Shown here one piece after another: positions 1-6,288 of a stretch of 23,700 nt of DNA (positions are counted from its first letter, which is position 1; each line of letters opens with the position of its first letter). The translations under genes and the position numbers were made by a program. The DNA comes from UBA2965 sp036526135 (GTDB taxonomy: Bacteria > Pseudomonadota > Gammaproteobacteria > Pseudomonadales > Azotimanducaceae): contig DATCZA010000022.1 in the NCBI GenBank assembly GCA_036526135.1, positions 1 through 23,700 on the forward strand, given 5' to 3'. The notes below the pieces were generated by a model. The model did no database searches, was not told the DNA's origin, and was given only the letters and a program-made list of their open reading frames with translations.

Positions 1-592
1 CGAGTACGAGGCCATTGCCGCCGCCGGCGCCACGGTCCAGCTCGACTGCCCCGATCTCGCCATGGGAAGACACACCTCCTATGCGGACATGGATCTCGCC
101 GCTTTCCGCAAGCGGGTGGCCATGAACATCGAAGCGCTCAACCACGGCGTGCGCAACATCCCTCCCGAGCAGCTGCGGATGCACCTGTGCTGGGGCAACT
201 ACCCGGGGCCGCATCATTGCGACGTGGCCATCACCGAGATCATCGATCTGGTCTGGCAGGCGAGACCGCGCACCGTGCTTTTCGAGGCCGCCAATCCGAG
301 GCACGCGCACGAGTGGCGCATCTTCGAGACCGTCGGGATACCGGACGACAAGGTCATCTGCCCCGGCATGATCGAGCCCCAGTCCAATTACATCGAGCAT
401 CCGGAGCTGGTTGCCCAGCGCATCGAGCGGTATGCGAATCTCGTCGGCCGGGATCGGGTGATGGCGGGCGTGGATTGCGGTTTCAGCGTTCACGTGGGGA
501 TGCAGGGCATCGATCCGGACGTGGCCTGGGCAAAGCTCGCCTCCCTGGCCCAGGGTGCGGAGATTGCGTCCGCTCGGCTCTGGGGAGGTTGA
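1..592 (+). CDS. MetE C-terminal-like zinc alkyl/methyltransferase, 5'-truncated
   Basis: The gene runs in from the left edge; the open frame begins at base 2 and ends at TGA 590-592, leaving about 196 visible codons. The visible part matches the C-terminal half of the cobalamin-independent methionine synthase fold (COG0620, also used by epoxyalkane:coenzyme M transferases). It has a DCPDLAM segment at the start, an HLCWGN segment giving the His/Cys zinc ligands, a conserved Glu in FEAANPRH, and a late DCGF giving the final Cys ligand. These proteins activate a thiol on zinc and move a methyl or alkyl group to it. ATG 62 is in frame but lies inside the conserved domain, so it is not the real start. 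The acceptor and donor are not predictable. A second, more divergent copy lies at 3550-4584. Confidence 0.85.
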   Translation, partial: EYEAIAAAGATVQLDCPDLAMGRHTSYADMDLAAFRKRVAMNIEALNHGVRNIPPEQLRMHLCWGNYPGPHHCDVAITEIIDLVWQARPRTVLFEAANPRHAHEWRIFETVGIPDDKVICPGMIEPQSNYIEHPELVAQRIERYANLVGRDRVMAGVDCGFSVHVGMQGIDPDVAWAKLASLAQGAEIASARLWGG

Positions 593-609
593 ACGGCCGC
601 GCTGGGTGT

Positions 610-638
610 TTGAATTGGCCGCAACGAGGCCGTAGCAT
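610..638 (+). promoter_or_regulatory. candidate sigma70-type promoter for the TonB receptor operon
   Basis: TTGAAT at 610-615 and TAGCAT at 633-638 are separated by 17 nt; each matches 4 of 6 consensus bases. It lies 46 nt upstream of the TonB receptor start at 684, in the 91-nt gap after the MetE-like gene. This is a pattern match only. Confidence 0.3.
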
Positions 639-683
639 CCGATGACTCGCCCGTTGAGGCGAAGGAATCAAGAGGGGATAAAG

Positions 684-2957
684 ATGCCTGCAATATTTTT
701 CGCGCTGGCCGCGCTCGGGCTGTTGTGGATGCCTGGGACCGTTGCCGTGGCCGAGGTGTCCGACCAGTCCGGAATCATCGAGGAGATGGTGGTGACCACG
801 GCCCGGAAACGGGAAGAGGCCGTCGAGGACATCCCGGCATCGATCAACGTCTTCTCCGAGGACGAGATCCGTTCCGCCGGCATCGAAACCCCACACGACT
901 TCATCGCGCTCACACCCAACGTCACGCTGGTGCAGACACAGAACGCGGGCAACTCGTTCATCAATATCCGCGGCGTCTCCCAGGCACGTAACAGCGAGAT
1001 GTCGGCGGCCGTGCTGGTGGACGACGTGCTCATGACCAACCCGGCCCAGTTCAACCAGCAGCTCTACGACATCGAGCAGATCGAGGTGCTGCGCGGCCCC
1101 CAGGGGGCGCTCTACGGCCGCAACGCCATCGGCGGCGCCATCACCATCCGCACCAAAGCGCCGACGGACGAGTTCGAGGGCATCATCGACGTGGGCGGCG
1201 ACTCGGGCCCGGGCTACAAGGTGCGCGGCGCGGTGAGCGGCCCCATCTCGGATACCCTGAAGTTCCGCGCTTCGGCCTCATACGTGGACACCGAAGGCTA
1301 CATCAATAACAAGCACCTCGACGAGGAGGCGGACCCCTACGAGGATCTCTCGGCCCGTCTTCGGCTTCTCTACGAGCCCACGGATACCTTCAGCGCCGAC
1401 CTGCGCTTCTACATCTCCCAGATGGACACCCAGGCGCTTTACTTCAACATCGCCGCGGAGGCCGACGACACCAGCCTGCCGGTGCGGGTGAACAATCCCG
1501 GGGTCAACGAGCGGGACACCTGGGGCTTCAGCCTGAAGCTCGATTTCGAGACGGAGTTCGGCACCCTGACCTCCATCACCGCGTTCGACGATCTCGAGGA
1601 GCTGCTCACCGGCGACAACTTCGACTTTCTCCCGCGGGAGGAGTCCTGGCTGAACGGGCCGTTCACCTTTGGCTTTGGCCCCTACATGAAATTTCTGACC
1701 GGGGATGACGTGGTCGACCTCAGCCAGACTCAGTACCTTGAGGTGGAGGCCTGGAGCCAGGAAATCCGCTTCACCTCACCGTCGGAAAACCGGGTCCGCT
1801 GGATCCTCGGCGGCTATCTGATCGCCACCGACCGTTACATCTCAACGGGCAATCAGGTGGACCGGGGGAACGGGGTCTTCGATGTCAAAAAGACGCCCCG
1901 CTACTCGGTATTCTGCTATGACCCGGAAATTTCCATTTATTTTCCCGCCGAGTGCGGGAATTTCCCGGATGATCCCAGCCCGCAGATCGGTCTGCTGGCA
2001 GACGGGCAGGACAACTTCGCCTGGGCGCTCTTCGGCGAGGTAGCCGCGGATCTCACCGACCAGCTGGAGCTGGCCGTCTCCCTGCGTTACGACAAGGACG
2101 AGCGGGAGAACACCACGCTCACCGAGCCGCTCTACGATCCGACGTTGATTCTCGGTCTGGTTACGGGCGACAAGCGCAAGGAGAGCTGGGACGATCTGCA
2201 GCCCAAGGTCACCCTTCGCTACAAGCCCCAGGACAACGTAACGCTCTATGGCGGCTACAGCCGTGGTTTCCGCAGCGGCGGCTTCAACCAGACGGGCGTG
2301 GGGGAAGCAGTGCCGGAACCCGGGGTCGAGGATCTCTTCGACGAGCAGACGGCGGACACCTACGAGATCGGTCTGAAGGCAATCCTGATGGACGGCCGGC
2401 TCAGCACCTCGATGGCCGCCTACTACACCAACTTCGAAGGCGCGTATTTCTTTTTCTACGACGCGCTCACCTCCACTCAGAACCTGGGCAGCATCGACGA
2501 GGTGACCTACGCCGGGGTCGAGGTCGAGGCCAACGCCATGCTCACCGACAACTTCACCGCCTACCTGGGCTTCGGGTACGTGGACAGCGAGATCGACGAG
2601 GCGGCAAATACCGACCACGAGGGCAACCAGGCACCGCTGGTATCCGAGTACACGCTCAACGTCGGCCTGCAGTACCGCCAGCCCCTGGGCGCCATGAACG
2701 GTCGGCTGGAGCTGGTGGGCCGGGTGGACTACCAGCGCATTGGCGATACTTACTGGGAGCCGGCCAACATCACCAAGCGCAGCCCCGTGGATCTGGTGGA
2801 CCTGCGGCTCGGCGTCGAGGTGCCCGGAGACTGGGCGCTCACGGCCTGGGCCAAGAACGCGTTCGATAAGAAGTACAACGCGGAGTACTCTCCGGGCGGT
2901 TTCCTGTTCAAAGCCCCGCCGGCGCGCTGGGGCGTGGATTTCACCAAGCGGTTCTGA
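684..2957 (+). CDS. TonB-dependent outer-membrane receptor (first)
   Basis: Outer-membrane 22-strand barrel receptor of about 757 residues, expected to import a scarce ligand using TonB/ExbBD energy. An upstream in-frame ATG exists at 642, but ATG 684 is chosen because AGAGGGG (671-677) sits 6 nt before it and the protein then begins with a clean signal peptide (hydrophobic residues 3-20, cleavage near AVAE). A TonB box (EEMVVTTA) follows, then a plug domain with the IRGV, VDDV and VLRGPQGALYGRNAIGG segments, then the barrel, which includes YSRGFRSGGFNQ and ends in KRF with a terminal Phe. Two cysteines (about C411 and C424) fall in a likely extracellular loop and may form a disulfide. It heads a closely spaced set with VOC, MetE-like and dienelactone-hydrolase-like genes. 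The ligand is unknown; this receptor class in proteobacteria often takes up non-siderophore organics. Confidence 0.95.
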   Translation: MPAIFFALAALGLLWMPGTVAVAEVSDQSGIIEEMVVTTARKREEAVEDIPASINVFSEDEIRSAGIETPHDFIALTPNVTLVQTQNAGNSFINIRGVSQARNSEMSAAVLVDDVLMTNPAQFNQQLYDIEQIEVLRGPQGALYGRNAIGGAITIRTKAPTDEFEGIIDVGGDSGPGYKVRGAVSGPISDTLKFRASASYVDTEGYINNKHLDEEADPYEDLSARLRLLYEPTDTFSADLRFYISQMDTQALYFNIAAEADDTSLPVRVNNPGVNERDTWGFSLKLDFETEFGTLTSITAFDDLEELLTGDNFDFLPREESWLNGPFTFGFGPYMKFLTGDDVVDLSQTQYLEVEAWSQEIRFTSPSENRVRWILGGYLIATDRYISTGNQVDRGNGVFDVKKTPRYSVFCYDPEISIYFPAECGNFPDDPSPQIGLLADGQDNFAWALFGEVAADLTDQLELAVSLRYDKDERENTTLTEPLYDPTLILGLVTGDKRKESWDDLQPKVTLRYKPQDNVTLYGGYSRGFRSGGFNQTGVGEAVPEPGVEDLFDEQTADTYEIGLKAILMDGRLSTSMAAYYTNFEGAYFFFYDALTSTQNLGSIDEVTYAGVEVEANAMLTDNFTAYLGFGYVDSEIDEAANTDHEGNQAPLVSEYTLNVGLQYRQPLGAMNGRLELVGRVDYQRIGDTYWEPANITKRSPVDLVDLRLGVEVPGDWALTAWAKNAFDKKYNAEYSPGGFLFKAPPARWGVDFTKRF

Positions 2958-2979
2958 GCTGGGCAATAGCGAGGACATC

Positions 2980-3522
2980 ATGAGCAACGCACCACCGGTC
3001 AATTCACGTCTGCACCACAACGCCTACGTCACCGAGAACATGGAAGCGGTGCGCAGGTTCTACGAGGAGGTGATCGGCTTTCCGCTGATCGCCACCTGGT
3101 GTGAGCAGGCCGAGCTCTTCGGCAGGGAGCGCACCTACATGCACTGCTTCTTCGACGTGGGCGGCGGTGAGAGTCTCGCGTTCTTCCAGTTCGCGGATCC
3201 GGCGGATGCCGCCGAGTTCGGGCCTGAGCTGCCTTCCTCGCCGTTCCGGCACATCGCCATGAAGGTGGATCAGGAAACCCAGGACGCCATTCGCGACCGC
3301 CTGGCGGCGGCCGGCTACAAGGAGCCGGACACCTACGTCCTCAATCACGGCTACTGCTACTCGCTCTACGTCGTCGACCCCAGCAAGCTCATCATCGAGT
3401 TCACGGTGGATCACGAGGACGTGGATCAGATCAACGCGGACCAGCGCGCCAAGGCTCATGCGGAGCTCGCCCGTTGGCTCGGCGGCGATCACTCGCCGAA
3501 CAACGAGGCCTACCACCGCTAG
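2980..3522 (+). CDS. VOC-superfamily protein (glyoxalase/extradiol dioxygenase fold)
   Basis: A 180-residue protein with two beta-alpha-beta-beta-beta modules of the vicinal oxygen chelate fold. The N-terminal module starts LHHNAYVTENM and continues with RRFYEEVIGFPL; the second has FRHIAMKV and ends LIIEFT. The likely metal ligands are H13 (or H12), H91 and E140, so a divalent-metal enzyme is plausible. The open frame extends upstream to 2740 inside the receptor gene, but ATG 2980 gives the canonical N terminus and lies 22 nt after the receptor stop, with only a weak GCGAGG ribosome site. Family members include lactoylglutathione lyases, epimerases, ring-cleaving dioxygenases and thiol transferases; the specific reaction is not determinable. 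The tail after about residue 145 is polar and probably extends outside the fold. Confidence 0.88.
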   Translation: MSNAPPVNSRLHHNAYVTENMEAVRRFYEEVIGFPLIATWCEQAELFGRERTYMHCFFDVGGGESLAFFQFADPADAAEFGPELPSSPFRHIAMKVDQETQDAIRDRLAAAGYKEPDTYVLNHGYCYSLYVVDPSKLIIEFTVDHEDVDQINADQRAKAHAELARWLGGDHSPNNEAYHR

Positions 3523-3549
3523 GATCACGAAGTTCCCGGAGAAAGGCCC

Positions 3550-4584
3550 ATGGCGGCTCTAGAAAGTGGCATTACCGGCAGCCTGCCGAAACCGAAGTGG
3601 CTGAGCGACCCTTCGGCGCAGCTGCGCGCGGACTGGATGGTCGCGGACGACGCTCTCGGCGAGGCACACGACGATGCTGTCCGGCTCGCCATCGCCGATC
3701 AGGTAAGCGCGGGCCTGGATATCGTCACGGACGGCGAGCAGCGCCGGCGCCACTACATCTGGGGGTTCCTGGAGGCGCTGGAGGGCGTGGACGCGCATAA
3801 GCTGGGCAAGAAGCAGACGCGCGGGGCGCGTTACACCACCGAGCTGCAGAACGTCGCGCGCGTCGTTGGGGACGTGCGGCGGTCCGGCCCCATTTTCGTG
3901 GACGCTCTGAAGTTCGCCAAGGCCCACTCCGACCGGCCGGTAAAGGTCACCCTGCCCGGACCCATGACCATCGTGGATTCGGTGGTGGACGAGCACTATG
4001 GCGATGCGCTGCCCGATCTCGCTGCGCGGTTTGCTGACATCCTCAACGCGGAGGCCAGAGCGCTCGCCGACGCCGGAGCAGACATCGTCCAGTTCGACGA
4101 GCCCGCCTTCAACGTGGACACCGATGCGGTGGCCGAGTGGGGCATCGCCACGCTGGAGCGCGCGGCGCGGGGCGTGGCGACGCAGCGCGCCGTGCACATC
4201 TGTTACGGCTACGGCGTGCCCCAGGTGATCGCCTGGAAAAATCAGAATCAGGATTGGGGGCACTACGGGCACACGCTGCCGCTGCTGAACGAGTCCAGCA
4301 TCGATCAGGTGTCCGTGGAGTGCGCGGCGTCCGGGGTCGACGTCTCGGTGATCCAGCATCTGTCCAACAAGCGCGTGATGCTGGGCGTGATCAGCGTGAG
4401 CACCGACGAGGTGGAAACGCCGGAGCTGGTGGCCGAGCGCATCCGGGCCGGCCTCGAGTTCTGCGACGCCGAGCGCCTCATGCCTTGCACGGACTGCGGT
4501 CTGGTGCCGCGCCCCCGGGCGGTGGCCCAGGCGAAGATGGCGGCTCTGGCTGCAGGCACCGCGCTGGTGCGGGACGCCCTCTGA
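3550..4584 (+). CDS. MetE C-terminal-like zinc alkyl/methyltransferase (standalone domain)
   Basis: A 344-residue standalone TIM-barrel of the cobalamin-independent methionine synthase C-terminal family (COG0620). It is about half the size of full MetE, so it lacks the N-terminal domain that binds folate in classic MetE. Early segments (GSLPKPKWL, then DIVTDGEQRRRHYIWGF) match the family, and DIVQFDEPAF is the conserved barrel strand. Putative zinc ligands are H216 and C218 (VHICYGYG), E257 (VECAAS) and C316 (TDCGL). GGAGAAAGG at 3537-3545 precedes ATG 3550 at good spacing. Standalone members include coenzyme M-dependent epoxide transferases and methyltransferases that use donors other than methyltetrahydrofolate. 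Its place between a TonB receptor/VOC pair and a hydrolase suggests catabolic rather than housekeeping methionine synthesis; that is inference. Confidence 0.88.
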   Translation: MAALESGITGSLPKPKWLSDPSAQLRADWMVADDALGEAHDDAVRLAIADQVSAGLDIVTDGEQRRRHYIWGFLEALEGVDAHKLGKKQTRGARYTTELQNVARVVGDVRRSGPIFVDALKFAKAHSDRPVKVTLPGPMTIVDSVVDEHYGDALPDLAARFADILNAEARALADAGADIVQFDEPAFNVDTDAVAEWGIATLERAARGVATQRAVHICYGYGVPQVIAWKNQNQDWGHYGHTLPLLNESSIDQVSVECAASGVDVSVIQHLSNKRVMLGVISVSTDEVETPELVAERIRAGLEFCDAERLMPCTDCGLVPRPRAVAQAKMAALAAGTALVRDAL

Positions 4585-4627
4585 TCGATTGGCTCGGCCG
4601 TCGCCGGCCGGCCAGGGAGGCTTGACC

Positions 4628-5509
4628 ATGTGCGACGAGCAAACCGTTCGTGACAACGAAGCGTATCTGCATACGTCTGCCGGCATGTCACGGCGCCAGT
4701 TCGCGGGGGCCGCTGCAGGTGCGGCGATTGCGATGCTGCTGCCCCGCTCTGGCAACGCCCTGACGGTTTCGGGCCGCGACGTTCGGATCACCACGCCGGA
4801 CGGCGAGGCCGATGCGTACTTCGTGCATCCTGCCGAAGGGAAGCACCCGGGGGTAATCGTGTGGCCGGACATCCGGGGACTGCGGCCGGCGTTCCGGCAG
4901 ATGGCCGACCGCCTGGCTGGTTCGGGCTACGCGGTGCTGGTGGTCAATCCCTTCTATCGGGATGCGCGCGCGCCCTTGGTTCCCGAAGGTGCCAGCTTTC
5001 AGGACGAGGCCACCCGTGCCGTGCTGATGCCGCTGTACAACTCCATCACGTCGACCACCACCGACGTGGACGCCAAGGCGCTCGTCGACTTTCTCGATGC
5101 CCAAACCGAGGTGGACACGACGGGAGGGATCGGGACCATGGGGTACTGCATGGGCGGCCCGATGACCCTGCACTCGGCAGCTGCGGTCCCGGATCGAGTT
5201 GCGGCGGCGGCTTCCTTTCATGGCAGCAGGCTCGTCACAGACGCCGAGGACAGCCCGCACCTGAGAGTGCCCGGCATGTCGGCGAGCTTTCTCATCGCCA
5301 TTGCCGAGAACGACGATGCCCGAGACCCTCAGGCCAAGGACGTCCTCGAGCTCGTATTCGACGATGCGGGCCTGGCCGCCGAGATCGAAGTCTACGAAGG
5401 AGCGCTGCACGGCTGGTGCCCGCCCGACTCGTCCGTCTACCATGAAGGGCAGGCCGAGCGGGCCTGGGAGCGGTTGCTGGTCTTGTTCGAGTCAGCGCTG
5501 AAAAGCTGA
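4628..5509 (+). CDS. Tat-exported dienelactone hydrolase-family protein
   Basis: A 293-residue alpha/beta hydrolase. The nucleophile elbow reads GYCMGG with Cys174 as nucleophile, as in dienelactone hydrolase; the acid is probably D229 (END) and the base H261 (LHGW). An N-terminal twin-arginine signal is clear: SRRQF at residues 21-25, an Ala/Gly-rich hydrophobic stretch, and a likely cleavage site after GNA, so the enzyme should fold in the cytoplasm and work in the periplasm. TTG 4589 is in frame, but ATG 4628 has GGGAGG at 4615-4620 upstream and gives the better N terminus. It follows the MetE-like gene by 43 nt. It may hydrolyse a lactone or ester imported by the upstream receptor; several carboxymethylenebutenolidase-like Tat proteins of this kind exist with unknown substrates. 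Confidence 0.9.
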   Translation: MCDEQTVRDNEAYLHTSAGMSRRQFAGAAAGAAIAMLLPRSGNALTVSGRDVRITTPDGEADAYFVHPAEGKHPGVIVWPDIRGLRPAFRQMADRLAGSGYAVLVVNPFYRDARAPLVPEGASFQDEATRAVLMPLYNSITSTTTDVDAKALVDFLDAQTEVDTTGGIGTMGYCMGGPMTLHSAAAVPDRVAAAASFHGSRLVTDAEDSPHLRVPGMSASFLIAIAENDDARDPQAKDVLELVFDDAGLAAEIEVYEGALHGWCPPDSSVYHEGQAERAWERLLVLFESALKS

Positions 5510-5548
5510 TCCGTCGCGCCATTTGGTGCAGTGAAGGGACTCAGGTCC

Positions 5549-5554
5549 TATACT
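5549..5554 (+). promoter_or_regulatory. candidate -10 element upstream of the acyltransferase gene
   Basis: TATACT (5 of 6 consensus bases) lies 26 nt upstream of GTG 5581, in the 71-nt gap after the hydrolase gene. I see no good -35 hexamer at 16-18 nt spacing, so support is weak. Confidence 0.25.
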
Positions 5555-5580
5555 GCCGGGTCCTCCCCTCGGAATCTCTA

Positions 5581-6138
5581 GTGAAATATCTGGCTCGCGC
5601 CATTCTGCGGCTGGGCGGTTGGCGCATCGAGGGTGCCAAGCCCGATCTTGAAAAATACGTTCTGGTGGCGGCGCCGCACACCTCGAACTGGGATTTTCTG
5701 TGGATGATCTGCATGGCTCAGGCGCTGGAGATTCCTGTGTCCTGGCTTGGCAAAGACGCGCTCTTCCATCCCCTTATTGGCTGGTTTTTTCAACTGCTCG
5801 GTGGCATTCCCGTGGACCGCTCGGCTCCCTCTGATCTGGTGAGCCGGCTCGCATCCCGCTTCGCGAGTTCGAGCGATCTCGTGCTGCTGGTTCCGGTGGA
5901 AGGCACTCGCGGACACGGCCTCCACTGGAAATCGGGCTTCTACCACATTGCGCGAGCCGCGCAGGTGCCCGTGGTGCTGGGATTTCTCGACTACGTCAAG
6001 CGCACGGGTGGTTTCGGTCCCATGTTGGTCCCCACGGGTGAGGTCGCCTCCGACATGGACGTGCCGAGAGGCTTCTATGCCGGAATCGCGGGCAAGTTTC
6101 CGGCCCTGGCGTCACCGGTGCGATTGAAGGGCGAGTAG
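5581..6138 (+). CDS. PlsC-like 1-acylglycerol-3-phosphate acyltransferase-family protein
   Basis: A 185-residue acyltransferase of the glycerophospholipid acyltransferase superfamily. The catalytic HX4D motif is HTSNWD (H33-D38) and the acceptor-binding motif is VEGTRG (E107-R110). It is shorter than typical PlsC (about 240) and resembles the compact branch in which HTSNWD replaces NHxSxxD. It is expected at the inner face of the cytoplasmic membrane, transferring an acyl chain to a lysolipid or related acceptor. The start is GTG 5581, which gives a family-like N terminus (ARAILRLGGWRIEG); no strong ribosome site is visible. It is preceded by a possible -10 and followed by a receptor on the opposite strand, so it appears to be transcribed alone. 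Which acyl acceptor it uses cannot be told. Confidence 0.85.
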   Translation: MKYLARAILRLGGWRIEGAKPDLEKYVLVAAPHTSNWDFLWMICMAQALEIPVSWLGKDALFHPLIGWFFQLLGGIPVDRSAPSDLVSRLASRFASSSDLVLLVPVEGTRGHGLHWKSGFYHIARAAQVPVVLGFLDYVKRTGGFGPMLVPTGEVASDMDVPRGFYAGIAGKFPALASPVRLKGE

Positions 6139-6232
6139 CCGTAGGGAAAACTGCAACCATACCGTGGGCATCCGATCGCTTTGTGGAAGGATGACGGCAG
6201 TAGACGATCCCCAAGGCCTAACAAGCACAAGC

Positions 6233-6260
6233 AAAGGAAAGGGCGCCGAAGGCGCCCTTG
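6233..6260 (-). terminator. intrinsic terminator for the second TonB receptor
   Basis: A perfect 9-bp stem (AAGGGCGCC 6239-6247, GGCGCCCTT 6251-6259) with a 3-nt loop. Read on the - strand the stem is followed by a T-rich run (TTTCCTTT), and it lies about 30 nt beyond the receptor stop codon. On the + strand it may also stop readthrough from the acyltransferase gene, although the T tail there is poor. Confidence 0.75.
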
Positions 6261-6288
6261 TGATGACCGGATTGAGACAGCCAGCGCG

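Noticed and set aside
642..683. Upstream ATG for the first TonB receptor
   Set aside because: It adds an Arg-rich 14-residue leader before the signal peptide; the ribosome site AGAGGGG fits ATG 684 better.
1842..3020. 392-codon open frame on the - strand
   Set aside because: It lies opposite the TonB receptor and VOC genes, has no recognisable domain, and is explained by high GC codon use of the sense genes.
3559..4872. 437-codon open frame on the - strand
   Set aside because: Antisense shadow of the MetE-like and hydrolase genes; composition rich in Arg, His and Ala, and no motifs.
6239..6259. Stem with GGCGCC arms as a possible recombination or repeat site
   Set aside because: Position after the receptor stop and the T-rich tail on the - strand fit a standard intrinsic terminator.
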